Below, piece by piece: positions 47,755-60,115 of a DNA stretch of 64,000 bases. The position numbers and the translations under genes were made by a program. Below the pieces are notes generated by a model. That model searched no databases and had not been told where the DNA came from. It was given only the letters and a program-made list of their open reading frames with translations. Source of the stretch: Ctenosaura bakeri (taxonomy: Eukaryota > Chordata > Lepidosauria > Squamata > Iguanidae); NCBI GenBank assembly GCA_948474755.1, contig CAOLHI010000059.1, positions 930,001 through 994,000 on the forward strand. Direction: 5' to 3'. The stretch's first letter is position 1; every line of letters starts with the position of its first letter.

Positions 47755-50705
47755 GTAACTCTACACTGAGATATGACGGATTGCTAAGTGGGGGGAAGTG
47801 GAAGGAAAGGACAATACATAAATACAGCCATCTCAGAAAATGTGTCATCATATTGGGGAATAGACCAGAGGAAGGCTAGCAAAGGGTTTCTGGGCCTTCT
47901 GGGTGACACCTTCTATGGCCTCCAGTCCCTACCATGAAATTAAGAAGAGAGGAGAACAAAGAAGACCTTAGAGGCCCATGCATGCTGAGATAGAAGGTGG
48001 TGGTGATACGGAGCTATTTTTAATGATTGCTAGAGCACAGGCACTGTGAGAAGGTGAATTGAGAAAATTACCTTTGCTCCAGCACAAACTATTTCACCAG
48101 TTCTTTTTCCACAGTTGCTTGATGCCAGCAGGCATTTTGTGAAAAAGACAGGTTCCATGATGCCCCTGCCTCCTTCTCTCTTGGCAGCATGTAAAAGGAG
48201 CTGCTACAACTGCCATTGCCACAGCTATCATCATCATCATCATCTTGTCTTTGTTCTTTGATGGCAGGAAAGGTGTAGGTAGAAGTAGATTTCTGTGTAT
48301 TACCTGTTTGCATGGACACATTTATTGGGGGAGAGTGCCAGTGTTACCCTGAGAATTGGGGGGTCCCGTGAGGGGCGCCCGGGTTGCCAATTAAATACCG
48401 AATTGGGGAAAATTAGCTTGAACACTATTTTGACTAGCAAGAGGCAGGGTAACATTGCGAGATCTTTTACCCAATGTATACAGCGGCGGGTCAGAGAGCA
48501 GCTAGACAAGGTTTTCCAAATAACAGACAATTCGTTATTAAAGGCAAAACACGAAGGACAAAACATAAACTAACTAGATTGGAAAGAGAAACGGAGGTTT
48601 GTTCGGGAAAGGCAGTACGACCTGTCTTGTAGTCCTGGAGAGAAGAGGGATTCTGGGGTTGAAAGCTCAGCGTGGGGTGCTGAGGAGAGTCCCTTAGACA
48701 ACCGGCAGCAAGGCAGGATGGCAGTCCAAAGTGGTCCGAAGACCGGTTGAAAGTGAGGGGTTTTTATAGGGAGTTTTGTGCCTGCCGGCAATGGCAAGCC
48801 AGGTGAGGACAAAAGGAGTTTCGGTGCTGGACAAAGGATTTGGAAAGGTCAAGTTTAGCATGATTGGATTTGCGTTTGAAGACAATACCGTGGCTGGGAC
48901 GTTGATGGCCCAACATAAAAAAGTAACTTGACTGAAAGCCATGTGGCTATTGTGAGGTTTGCGGCGGGAAGTTCCCTGAAGCTCCGGGCGAGGTTTGAGT
49001 TGCTGGCTACAATGAGGAATGGAATGTAAAACCATTATCGGCCGCACTCTGTCCGTTCTTGTCCGGAGAACTTGCAAACACGTGGAGTGAGGTAACTGCG
49101 AGCCAGTCCAGCTGAGGCCAAATTGTTTGATATCAAAGTGATATCTGGGTGTCCTCACCAGGGGTGCCATACCGGAAGTAACACCAGTACTAAACAGTGG
49201 CCATGATAACTGCTCTTTTAAAAAAGAGCACACTATTCTGGAGTGTCAACAGCAATGGCGTGACATCATGAAGACATTCCTGTTTCTTGACCCTGAGCTG
49301 CCAGCTTGTAAGCTATCTGCAATTCTTGAACTGTGGAACTATCATAACTATGAAGGAAGGTGGGGAGAGAAACTGAAAACGTGTTAAAGCTGTGAGATGC
49401 CAGGGCAAAACTGTGGCTAGAATTTGTGAGATGAATTATATTCAGATTTGTCTAGTAGCTTGCAGTCGGCACCATAGCTAGTCCTGTGCAGAAGGAGGTA
49501 CCAGTAAATCACTTTTGAATGTCTTTTACCATGAAAATTCTATAATGAGACAGTCCAAAATGTTCTCTTTGGCTTAACCTAATAAAAGAATGGGCCTTCC
49601 TTTCTTCATGAACTACTATTTGTACCATAGGAAAGGGATCTGCAAAACTGTCTGCTAATGTCTCTGTTCATCAGAGTTTCAGATGGTCTGTATGTGTTTG
49701 GATTTCTTTTTGTGTTCCAGTGGTGTAAATACATTCCAGCCTGTTTTAGAATTTTTGTTCCCAACTGCTCATATATAATAACATTTTCACCAACTTCTAA
49801 CAAAGCAAAATAAAAAAAGTTAGATGGTTATAGTGTCTAACTTTTTATAGCATATTGAGTTAAGTAAGCAATAATGGGTTTGGAGCAAACATAGATTGCA
49901 ATCTTATAACCACTTACATATAACTCATTGAACTCAGTGGCCCTTATTTCTGAGTAGATCTGTGTCACATTGTGCTCCACAGCAGGGATTAGAGTAGTGA
50001 TCGCTGGACCAATGCCAGTTCCTAAGCTGCTAGTTGCTGCTAGTACCTGGAGAGTTTTGAAGAGAGAAACAGTTGTAACCAATGGGCACAAATATGGTAT
50101 CCATTCCCAGAACACGGGAAAAAGTAATTACTGCTCCCAGCATCAGAGAGCAGGAGAAGCACTGCTCCACAGAACTCTGAAATTCTGCAGTTTTTAATGG
50201 CAAACTTATAGCACGATGTTGCAGCCATTTACTCAGAAGGAAGGGCCATTGAGTTCAGTATGGCTATAGGATTGCAGCATTAATCATAACCCTCTCATTA
50301 AAATAAATGGGAGTTCAAAGCACTTCATTTTGTTTGGATTATGCCATCTATTTGGGGTTTTCTTTTCCTGAAGTAAGGAAGGTAATACCTTGAAATGTAT
50401 TGGGATATCTTCAGAACTGTTTGCAATTCACAGTATTAAAATATTCTTTACAGAATCTCTGTTGGTAGTTTAGTTTATTTCTGGACTGTTTCAACTTTCC
50501 TGTACCAAAAGTGTGATGTTTCACTGTTCTGCCGTGGTTCTTACAATTTCAAAAATAATTTAATAATCACGTTTCCCCTGAAACTGACAAGGACTTATGA
50601 GTTATTTCTTTCTGTTAAGAGATCCTTTGCTGATATTTTTGCTGACATAGTTTTGAGATTAGCTGGGATAAAGCTGCATTAACATAAATATGCTGGCTAC
50701 TTTAG
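47755..50705. other. Intron 14: solo LTR and unassigned sequence
   Basis: Holds an ATCATC microsatellite at about 48226-48244 and the LTR at 48342-49183. A dispersed repeat of the type TTACTCAGAAGGAAGGGCCA is at about 49895-49980 and 50210-50280. No exon. Confidence 0.5.
48342..49183 (-). mobile_element. Solo LTR of an endogenous retrovirus-like element
   Basis: The 842-bp unit begins TGTTACCC and ends AAGTAACA on the + strand, i.e. TG..CA termini with short inverted repeats, flanked by CCAG on both sides (48338-48341, 49184-49187). It is richer in CpG than its surroundings. On the minus strand CCCTATAAAAACCCC at about 48760-48775 looks like a TATA box, which suggests minus orientation. No internal gag, pol or env sequence follows, so it is a solo LTR. 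A 179-codon minus frame inside it is not a gene. Confidence 0.65.
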
Positions 50706-50804
50706 GAACCAAGATACCATGCAGAAATTATTTCCATTTATGGATTCTTCTTTGAGATAAAAGCAGTCAGACATGATGCTTCAGCATACAGTTTTTACAT
50801 GCAG
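50706..50804 (+). CDS. BTBD16: BTBD16 exon 15 (residues 500-532)
   Basis: The acceptor CTACTTTAG ends at 50705 and the donor ATGCAG|GTAAGA follows 50804. It has 33 codons, phase 0 to 0. The peptide EPRYHAEIISIYGFFFEIKA then VRHDASAYSFYMQ has alternating hydrophobic residues, consistent with beta strands of the C-terminal domain. No alternative frame is open across the exon with these splice sites. Confidence 0.92.
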
Positions 50805-51239
50805 GTAAGAAACACATTTGAATGGTTCTCTGGATTTCATTGTGATTTTGGCTATGATCTGATCATGGGCTGACAGAATGTGGCCTGCAGGCTGCATGTG
50901 GTGCCTCAAGCCCCCCCATAAGTGTCAATTTTTTTTGTAAGTATATATTTCAGAAACATTTTTTTGCCCCCAAATCCCTCATAAGGGATGTGAGGAGCAT
51001 TTTTTTTTGCTATGTTTTAAGGTCCTGGGGCCATTTTAGGCCAAGGAAAGGCTTGCTTAAAAAAAAGGGGGGAGGAAACTGGAAATGGCTTTCCATCACT
51101 TCTTGTTTGATTAAAAAGGCTCTCCTGGGCCAAAAAACATGGCAAAAATACTCCCATAGCCCCTAGAAGATATTGTGGGCAGTTGGGAGCAAAATTTTGG
51201 GGTTTTCGATTGGGGGATGTGGTGCTGAGTACAGGCCTC

Positions 51240-51905
51240 CAAGTTCTTTAGGGTGTGTTTCTGGATTCAACTCTGAGCCTGGGAGTTCAGGTTTCAGCAG
51301 GGGCTAGAAGCCCATTTGCACAGTTAAAATGCTCATTCCTTGAGACTTCTGCCATGGTGACACAGGCTTTAGTTACATACCATTTGGATTACTGTTATGT
51401 ACTCTATGTGGGGCTGCCTTTGGAAACTGTTTGGAAACTTCAGCTGGTCCAAAGAGCTGCTGCCAGATTGCTGAGGTTGGCTACAAGGAACACTCAACTC
51501 CCTTGTTGCAACAGCTCAGCTGATAGCCTGTTTCTGAATACAATTCAGAGTGCTGGTTTTGACCTATAAAGCCCTCCACAGCTCAGGTCCAAGGTTATTG
51601 AAAGGACTGTATTCTCCCTTATGAGTCTGCCATGCTGGGGAGGCCCTTCTCTCTGCCCCACCTCCCTCACGGGAACACAGGAGACGTCCTCCTCTGTGGC
51701 TGCTTCCAGGCTCTGGAACTTGCTTCCCAGAAAAGCTAAGACTGGCACTCTTCCTGCTGGTGTGTGTGTCTGTTTGTTTAATGATGCATGTTTCAAGCTG
51801 ATTTTTGATTGTTTAATCTCTTTTCAGCTTTTGTATTTTCTGATTTTTTTAACTATATGATTTTTAAGCCACTGAGTCCCAAACTGGGAAAAGTCAGGAA
51901 TAATA
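51240..51905 (+). mobile_element. L2/CR1-like LINE, degenerate 3' reverse transcriptase end
   Basis: The + strand encodes, with interruptions, LVTYHLDYCYVLYVGLPLET and LQLVQRAAARLLRLATRN, the L-D-Y-C-N-x-L-x-x-G-L-P and L-Q-L-V-Q-N-A-A-A-R motifs near the end of CR1/L2-type polyproteins. A shifted frame then gives VLTYKALHSSG. Several stops and frameshifts show it is inactive. Confidence 0.75.
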
Positions 51906-52279
51906 ATATACCCTCTAGCATCCAACAGTTGCCCACCCTGATTGAGAGGAAGTAAACCCTTTTATGTCCTGTCAACTTCAGTTTAATTTCAGGGATGGGC
52001 AAGGGGTGAATATGTAGCAACCCAGAGATGATGTCACATTACTCCCAATTTCACTTTTTGACTGGAAATTGACTCCCCCCACCACCGTTTGTTGTGTTTG
52101 GGGGGATTTAAGGGATAGGGAGTGGGCAAAATTAAACACACTACCATGTTTTAAAGCTGTTTTGTGGTTGTTTGGGGACCCTTATCTCCATTTGGGGAAG
52201 GGATTTGAGGGGAGGTCTGGGGTCTTTGGACATCCCAAAGGCAGGAGAAATTACGTGTAGCCCAGGGGCTCCCCATTCC

Positions 52280-52490
52280 CACAATATATATTTACATGGG
52301 AAGCTGCCTTATACAAAGGCACACTGTCTATCTCAGCCATTATTGTTAACATTGACTGGCAAGAACTCCCCAGATTTGCTGCCAGGATTTTTTTTTTTTT
52401 TAGTAGCCCTGCCTGGAGTTGCCAGGAGTTGAACATGGGAGTTTTTGTGTGCAAACTAGATGCTCTGCTACAGAGTTGTGGCCACTGACT
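52280..52490 (-). repeat. tRNA-derived SINE
   Basis: The minus strand reads CTCTGTAGCAGAGCATCTAG (A-box region) and CCATGTTCAACTCCTGGCAA (B-box region), then a body ending TTTGTATAAGGCAGCTTCCC. A similar tail fragment occurs at about 27570-27660 on the + strand, and a longer degenerate copy at about 25590-25735 (-). Confidence 0.65.
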
Positions 52491-53517
52491 TACAAAGAAG
52501 GATCCTGAAAGTGGTCAGTGCCAGCCAGTTTTGTCCCTTGTTGTTATATAATATGCTAAAAACAAGCTGTACTCATGGCTAATGGTTGAAGTACAGCATA
52601 CATGTATCAGATCATCTTCAGTCTACTGAAAAATAAAGACTGAGTGAGGCTATATATTGCAAATGATAAATTAAAACAAGGAAAATTATACAATTGGGTT
52701 TTTTGGGGGGTTTAAGGAAGATGAAAATTGTGGAAACTGATTAAAAAATCAGGCATATTGGCAAGAAGTGTTCTTTTTGCCACTCCCAGTCAGCTTCCTC
52801 ATAAGTCGGAGTCTGCTGCTCAGGACAGCCTGTCTAGATGTTTTTAGTGAGGCAGACAAGATGTGCTGATCAAAATGAATGGAATCCTTCACCTGCAGCA
52901 AGTCCCTTTTGACCCATTTGGCTTACCCAGCTAAATATCTGCTCCAGGCCTTGGTTATATGCACTAAGATACTGAAATGAGTGTTTCTTCATGAGCATGA
53001 AGAATGGTCGAACTCCTTGGACTGCCCTTTTTGTGTCCAAACTTCTTCTCCTGGAAACATCCAGGAACAGTAGTTCCTGCTTAAAATAGACTGCAAAGTA
53101 CCACTGTATTGTTTAACATCAAACATTGCCCATTTTTCCAAACCAGAAGTGGACTTCCAGACACTCTGAGAGGTGTGTTGTCATTTTTCATCAACTCAAA
53201 AAGCTTCCAGAGTGCTCCAGGGCTAAAAAAATTGGGCCTCAGACCTGCCATAGTTGCTCATTCCTGAGCTAGAGGATTCTACATCATGGTAAAGGGGAAC
53301 CCAACAACTCCAGCAGCTATTGTGATTTATTTGAACAAACCAGTTCTAGCAATTCTCCTCTCTACCAGGAGCAGGTCTTTTGTAAAGCTAATTTGTCTTA
53401 ATTGTCAGTTAAGCAGAACCACAAGCAAATGGCTGAAGGCCACAGAATGGCACCTTGACCCTGAGGCTTATTAGATCTGTTTCTTCAGACATTGCTCAGG
53501 GCCAAGCTGGAGAATGA

Positions 53518-54210
53518 GTATGGTTTAGTGGTTTGAGTGTTAGACTATGGCCCTTTCCACATGGAGTTAAAAAACAGTGTAGAGCAACCTCCGCGGAGGT
53601 CGTCTACACCGTTACGCAAATTGGGGTGGATTACTCTCAAGTAATTCCACACCGCAATCTGCGGTTGGGTGCCCGCAAGTGGCGCCGCCGCCGCATGCTT
53701 ATGTGGTTTTTCAAAGGCACGGGACATCCAGCCCCGTGCAGCCCCGTCGCAGCACCCGTATGGATTTACAGATGCGCGAAAGGGCGTCCCTGCAGATAGG
53801 GCAGGGGGCGGGATGTCTGGCTGGCGAGCTTCTCCGATTGGTGGAGAGGCTCCGCCAGTCAAAATCTGCCATTTTGGGCGCTGCCGGGTGCCGAGGATGC
53901 TGCGGGAAGCTGCTGCGTGTAGAGCAGCGAAATGCGCTGCTCCATGTGGCGACGGAACAAGGTAAGCCCATGTTTTAGCGTGGCTTTCCCCGTTCCCCCG
54001 CCCGCATGTGGAAGGGGCCTAGGACTCTGGAAGACAAGCGTTCAAATCTCCACTTGGCCATGGAAATTCACTCTTGAACCTTGTACAAGTCACATTCTCT
54101 CAGCCTTAAATGAGGACAATGGCAAACCACTTTTGAACAAATCTTGCAGAGAAAAACATTGTGATAGGGTCACCGTAGGTCAGAAGGGATTTAAAGGCAC
54201 ACAACAATAA
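53518..54210 (+). repeat. Sauria-type SINE split by an inserted element
   Basis: The SINE head (53518-53548, GGTTTAGTGGTTTGAGTGTT) resumes at 54020 (AGGACTCTGGAAGACAAGCG) and runs to the Bov-B-like tail (GGTCACCGTAGGTCAGAAGG, then AAAGGCACACAACAATAA). The 471-bp interruption is the element 53549-54019. The SINE is therefore older than that insertion. Confidence 0.8.
53549..54019. mobile_element. CpG-rich non-autonomous PIF/Harbinger-like element inside a SINE
   Basis: Termini GGCCCTTTCCACATGG and CGCATGTGGAAGGGGCC are inverted repeats of the same type as at 9859-10747. The interior is densely CpG-rich and has a CCGATTGGTGG CCAAT-type box, CTGCCATTTTGGGC, which resembles a YY1-type site, and an ACAAG|GTAAGC donor-like site near 53960. 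The flanks (CTAT / TAGG) do not give a clean duplication. Frames across the interior on both strands are open mainly because of high GC. Confidence 0.7.
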
Positions 54211-55221
54211 CAAGCCATACCCAAATACTTTGTATTAATAGCTCGCAACAATGTATTGTTGCTAGAACAATCAGTCCTTTCCCAAGTTACGGTATTACGA
54301 GGATTGTAACTAATCTCAGAGAGAAGACTGAGGAGGAAGTCATCATCCCTCCTGTCAAAAAATCCTGCCACACTAACTGGTTGAGCCCTGGGTCCAATAC
54401 ATGATTGGATTTGCCCAGGGGATTCTGCCTCTTTCTTCAGCAAAGAAGAGAAAACAGAGGATAGAGATTAATGTTGTGTCCTCAAATGCTCTCAAATGCT
54501 CTCTCTGCAAATCCCAGGTCAAAGGTGAGAGTGAGAAAGAAATGTTGTAAAAGTGGTTCTTCAGCTTCTTAGACACACCTACCAGTATGAGTACCACACA
54601 GTTGGTACACACCTAAGTCAACACTGCTGAGAAACAGCTGTAAATATATAATTAAAGAGTCATTACAGTGGTTTGAAAAATATCAGGATGTACAGGCAGA
54701 AATAGTGCTGGGACAATGAGGATGATTATGTGTGCGTCAAGTGCCATGCAAGTAAGCTGTATTCATGGCCCCCTTTTTCCATTGCCACTGCCTGAAAAAA
54801 GCCAAGCCTTGGTGCCACAGTAGAGACAATTCCAGTTCTTCAGATTCTCTGACTGAACTCTGTGGTGGCTGGCACAGTGATGATAGTGTGCTGAAAGAGA
54901 GATATGGAGATTAAGGGGAAAAGGCTTTTGTGAGAGTTTCAGCCCCTGTTATGCTCACCATTCTGCTTATACCTCCTTGGTGTCTTTTCCCCCTTTCCTC
55001 ATCCATACAAAAGTAAGCTTCTCAAGAACAAATAGAACAGTCCATAAAGTAGTCAACAACAACAGCACAATTACCTGAACAACAAAACTGTGCAATCTGA
55101 GTGACAGTAATCGCTCCTGAATTAGAATGTTTTGAGGGGGAGGCATGCAGAATTTTGAGTAGCCTCAGCACATACACACACTGAGAAAACAAGAACTGAA
55201 TTTAACTCAATGTCATTTCAG

Positions 55222-55410
55222 AGAGTCAAACATGCAGATCCAATTATATCCTATTTTACTGCGGAGCGCAGCCCTGTCAGCTTAAAGCAGGAGCGTGAGG
55301 TCAAGTATGAAATAAAAGCCCAGTGCCAGATAGATGGGAAATGGGAAGAATTCACTACCAACAGACTTACTCAGAAGTTTGGTGTTAAGAAACCCACCTG
55401 CAAAAGTAAG
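55222..55410 (+). CDS. BTBD16: BTBD16 exon 16 (residues 533-595)
   Basis: The acceptor CATTTCAG ends at 55221 and the donor AGTAAG|GTAAGG follows 55410. It is the longest coding exon, with 63 codons in phase 0 to 0. The peptide includes VSLKQEREVKYEIKAQCQ and a lysine-rich end (KFGVKKPTCKSK). Alternating charged and hydrophobic residues suggest strands and an exposed basic loop. An alternative donor at CAAAA|GTAAGG, 8 nt upstream, is excluded because it would shift the frame into exon 17. Confidence 0.92.
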
Positions 55411-57713
55411 GTAAGGAATATGAATGGATACTGTACAGTAAGGCATCCTTAATACAGAAGAAAAAAAGAGGCCATTATGTGGGCTGGTTATATGTCATTT
55501 CAATGCATCTCAAGAAGGATGCACTTTGTGACTGAGGCCCTATTTACAGAACCAGTTAACTAGAGATGATACAAGTATAAACAAAAAGAAGCTGTCAGTC
55601 ACTGGGCTGGGGCACTTTTACAGGAGTAACGACATGTTTGTGTGGGTGTAGATCATTTATATCCTGTCTTCCCATTAAACTGCTTAAGGAAGCTTAGAAC
55701 AGGGTTGGGCAGAAGGTAGATCTGGATCTCCTATTAGATTCCTAAATGATTTGCAGTGGTTTGACCAGAATTTCTGTCTTCTGTTTAACAGTTGCAGCAA
55801 AAAATTACTCCCCCATTCAAAATTATACTGCTGAAATTAAAAAAAAAAAAAAAAGCTTGCAGTGATTAGAAGTAGATTGTTGCATTGAACAACTATGAAC
55901 TTGTCCAATTCTGGTTCTCTAACCAGTTCCCAGATTCAGCATTCTTTAATTTTAAGCACATGTCTTTTCACTGGACTCTGGTTGGAAGGTTGTGGGCTTC
56001 TAGTTATAAACAAAGTAGATCGTACAACCTTTAAGTCAACCTGCCTTAGGTTTAGAACAACAATAAAAAACAAGAATTCTACAAGATAAATCCACAAGAT
56101 AAATGAAAAAAAGAAAACAGGAAATGGACATTTATCACTGAAAAAAACAAAACAAAACAAAGAGTTTAAAACATCACCAGTTTGGCAAGCCAAATACCTG
56201 TCAAAAGAGATAAAATCCTGTGGCATCATGCTATGATAGTGACAACATCGTGCACCTATTTCCAAAAGGACTTCAACAGTTTAGGCCAGAGCTTTCCAAA
56301 CTTTTCATGTTGGTAACACACTTCTTAGACATGCATCATTTCGCGACACAGTAATTTCAATTTACTAGCAAACTGGAGGTTAAGCTAACCCCTTTATAAG
56401 AGATATAGATACATACATAAATTGTAATAACAAAATGTATGGGGACATAACATATCTCATGAAAACCTTTCATATATTTTTAAAAATATATGATTTATAA
56501 ATGATTTATAAATATTAACATATATTTCCAAGATTGTAGGCAACACACCTACATACTTCCAGCAACACACTAATGTGTTGTGGCACACCATTTGGAAAGC
56601 CCTGGTCTAGGCAATCTGCAGAAAAGACTCCTATATTCAGGGGTTGGCAGGGCATGAGGGAGAATTCTCCAAGAGATATTAATGATCAGGAAGGTTTGTG
56701 CAAGGAAAGACAATCTGTTTAATACTATCTTTCTGGATATGCTGGGCATTTGTATGGCTTAGAGTAAGTAATGTTACATCTGACACAGGGCTGCTATCAC
56801 AATGTCCATTTCTCACTTTCACCTCTCATGATAGGAGCACATATCCCTATTCATCATCATGCCATGTAGAGGTGAGAATGCACAATGTGATGACATCATG
56901 ATACATGTTGAGTAATACAAGAGCTTCCATAATTCTCCCAGCCACTATGGCCAGTGAGTAATCCTACATGTTCTGGAGAAGAATTTGATGCAGGCCTACT
57001 GAGACCTACAGTCTCATGTTCATTATAATGAATAGTTCCATGCTAGGTAAAATAATTTCTATAATGGAGCAAAGGATTATATCAGCTCCTCGTTAAGCAA
57101 AGTGACCTTTTTCAAGGAGGATTCAAATGACTCTCATTAACTATATGGTTATGACAAGTGCTAATATTCCTCTGCTTCCTTTCTGTGAAGAAAGGGGTTG
57201 TAGTTTAACCGCACAGATAGAGGCCTCTCTTTCATTTATAGATCCCATGATCTATAGGGCAGGGCACGCCCAAGACATTTTGTCATCTGATAAAGAACAG
57301 AACTATGACTGTTTTCCCAGCTAAGCCCAGGTGCATAGTATCCAAGGTCAAAAGACACAAACACCTATTGCCATCTCTGAAAGTTAAAAGAAAAGTAAAA
57401 CACTTGCTAGCCTTTCATGGCAACCCAAAATCTGCTTGTGGGCAGATTCCTGTTGGTGCACTCCACTGGTATAACTATGCTGGTGTAGACAGTAGCAACA
57501 GGAGGGAAAAGGCCATATTGGTCTTGAAAGCAATAAGGCCTTCAGAAAAGAGGCTGCTTAGATCTCACAGCTTTTGTCTGCCTTCCTTCACTACTGCTGT
57601 GCAGCCCTGGAAAAGGCAGAGTAGTATAGAATAGCAACAGGACTATGGGTCTTATTCTGACTTACAGCATCCATAGTGAATATGCGCTAACACTTGTTTC
57701 TTTCTCATTGCAG
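55411..57713. other. Intron 16: hAT MITE and unassigned sequence
   Basis: Contains poly(A) at about 55838-55854, the hAT MITE at 56287-56604 and otherwise unassigned AT-rich sequence. Confidence 0.45.
56287..56604. mobile_element. hAT MITE, copy 2, inverted relative to 18784-19087
   Basis: It starts CAGAGCTTTCCAAACTTTTC and ends TTTGGAAAGCCCTG, with flanks GTTTAGGC (56279-56286) and GTCTAGGC (56605-56612), an 8-bp duplication with one mismatch. Its interior is the reverse complement of copy 1 over most of its length. Confidence 0.85.
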
Positions 57714-57782
57714 GTCCTGAAAGCGAGTATACCCTCAGTTCCCATCTATGTGACATTTTCTCTTCTTTTCCCTTCCTCATAA
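57714..57782 (+). CDS. BTBD16: BTBD16 exon 17 (terminal coding exon, residues 596-617 and stop)
   Basis: The acceptor CTCATTGCAG ends at 57713. The peptide VLKASIPSVPIYVTFSLLFP SS ends at TAA (57780-57782). The P-h-Y-V-T-F-S-x-L-F-P ending is a short final strand that I associate with the BTBD16 C-terminus. The exon continues into the 3' UTR without another donor of note. Confidence 0.88.
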   Translation, partial: VLKASIPSVPIYVTFSLLFPSS

Positions 57783-57940
57783 AAGACAAGTGCTCCAGTA
57801 TCCTCAATGGAAAAACTTCCTTTGACACTTGCTGTAGAACTAGGAGAGCCAGTACCACATGCATAAAGGGCCTGAGCTACTCAGGCAGGAGATAAAATTT
57901 GCCATATCATGAAAATAAACTGCATTCATTTGGATGTTAA
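57783..57940 (+). promoter_or_regulatory. BTBD16: BTBD16 3' UTR and poly(A) signal
   Basis: After the stop there are about 130 nt to the canonical AATAAA at 57914-57919, followed by a T/G-rich stretch suitable for cleavage near 57930-57940. The 3' UTR is therefore short, about 150 nt. The exact cleavage site is inferred. Confidence 0.7.
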
Positions 57941-59949
57941 TTTCATCTGTATTCTGCTTTTGTTTCCTGGAGTGAGTGCTTCTGATAGTTTACATGCTCT
58001 TAGGCATAGGATCCAATTGCCAGTTTGGTTCTTATTAGCACATAGAAGGCATGATCTATTCCAGAGAAAACTGACCTTGCACATGGGATTTTATTATGCT
58101 TTCTTCTTCCATACTCTGCCACTGGTCCTCAGCCAGCTTCACTGGAATTCATTGAGTTATGACTGATAATGGGAAATTATTAACATACTTAACATACCTT
58201 TCATAAAGGTACCCAGTAACCAACCTTTGTCCAACCTCCACCTCCCCACGGCACAGACTGCTTCCTTATAAAACACAAATTACCTAGATATCAAGGGACT
58301 GGGGATCAGCCAACTCTAGTAATTTCAGCTAATAATGAACTCGTTTGCCACCAGCATTGTCAAATCCTGAGACATAAGCCTAATCTATGGGCCAGTAGCT
58401 TTATTATCTCTAGTATTATCTCTAGTTGCAAGGCTTAATTAGAAAATTAAGCACTTTGGCAGAAAATAAACTATTATTGGCAAAATATTACATTGAACAT
58501 TTCAAAATCCTACCTCAAAAGCTTATCCATACATGCAAACCCTGTACAATGTTTCTAAATTGTCAAAACAATCCAATACCCAAAGTACATGGATGGGATA
58601 ACACTGCTTCTCTGTAGATAAATAAGCATTTTGTTTCATAGGTGGTTAGGCCACAAGGGGAAGGGAAAACACAGTCTGGAAAAAAGATTTTAAAAACTAT
58701 AAGTGCACCACATAGTTGTGAGGTCCCACTCTGAGATTTCAGGACCATGACCTGAAACTAGAAGGCAGGTCACTGTGATATCATGGGTGGAATACTATTA
58801 ATATCACAGAACTGAGGCAGGTGAGGGTTGGTAGGCAGACAGAAACTGCTTCTGAGTCAAAAGTCTTAGCACCATCTGAGAATGTAAAGACATTAAGGTC
58901 ACTTCACAACCAAATACCAAACATCCTCTTAATTTAGGGTTGAGATTTGTCCCTCCAGAGAAGCACAGCAATTCCACTGAGACTTCAGCTACCATCTTGA
59001 GACCTGGCAATTCTATCAGACATCTGCACCCCCATTCTCAGCACCCATGGAACTCCTTAGCCATGAGAGACTGTACCAAAACGGCAATACCAATGAGTCA
59101 CTCAAGGCAGTGGACTCATGACTGTAAACACAGATCATCATCATCGATGTTAATATCAATATCATTGAATGCCATCATCACATAGCTGATTCCACAAACA
59201 GAACAATGCCTGGAATAGGTAGCAAAGATTATGCTACTGCCCTCAGTTCCCAGGTTGGGGCCTGAGTCTTCTCAGATCACAATATATCAAGGGAAGGGAA
59301 GGGAACCCCATAATAAAGGATCCATGTAGCTCCTTTGGATGCCAACAGATAAGCCACATTGACTTCTTAGAGGACAGATAACCCCTAGGAGAGGGAAAGA
59401 CATCATGATATGTGTGTGTGTGTGTATGTGTTTAAAAAGGAGTAATGGAAGTGATAGGAATTGGGCTGCAATACACACAATGTGTGTTTAATGTAACCCA
59501 CGCCACAATCCTGCATACCTAGTGACTTTACCGTTCCTCCCAGCTGTTATTCCCTGTCAGAGCAAAGCTGACATTGACCACCCACTACTTTATATATCAG
59601 TGGGTTGGACACATGAAAGGTCAGGAGCATGAGTCTGCTCCCCATCACATCTGGTTTGGTCTTCAATGACTTCTGCCTTTTAAAATTTTTAGTCTTAATG
59701 CTCCAGTGCTTTGATCAAATAATATAGAAAAGTCTTTCTTCGGAACAAGCTGAAATAAGGCATACTTTGTTGTTTAAGATCAAAGTGTCCCAAAGCCCAA
59801 GATACAATGTCCCAACTTCAATTAGGGAAATAGTATGCCAGAGACTGAGGAAAAGCTCAGTTTATCAGGTAAATAGAAGGGGTAGCTACTGGTCGATTGA
59901 TATGCAAAAAGTTGAGCTAAAGGTTGCTTTATCATTAGATAAAGACGGT

Positions 59950-60115
59950 AAGTGTTGTTATTGTGTACCTTCGAGTTGTTTCTAACTTATGGTGCTCCTA
60001 AGGCAAACCTAACACAGGGTTTTCTGGGGCTGGGAGTGTGTGACATGCCCGAAGTCACCCAGTGGGTTTTCATGGCCAAGCGCAAAATCAAACCCTAACC
60101 ACTATCCACTACTGC
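59950..60115 (-). repeat. Sauria-type SINE, minus strand
   Basis: Tail complement TTGTTATTGTGTACCTTCGA then CTTATGGTGCTCCTAAGGCA, and head complement up to CACTATCCACTACTGCTC. Same family and the same internal shortening as 41345-41527. Confidence 0.7.

Larger units (their letters stand above)
50805..55221. other. Intron 15: LINE fragment and nested transposon
   Basis: Contains an L2/CR1-like LINE 3' part (51240-51905), a minus-strand tRNA-derived SINE (52280-52490) and a Sauria SINE interrupted by a CpG-rich element (53518-54210). The rest is unassigned. Confidence 0.5.

Noticed and set aside
48694..49233. 179-codon minus-strand frame
   Set aside because: It lies across the U3-like part of the solo LTR and its flank, with no family resemblance.
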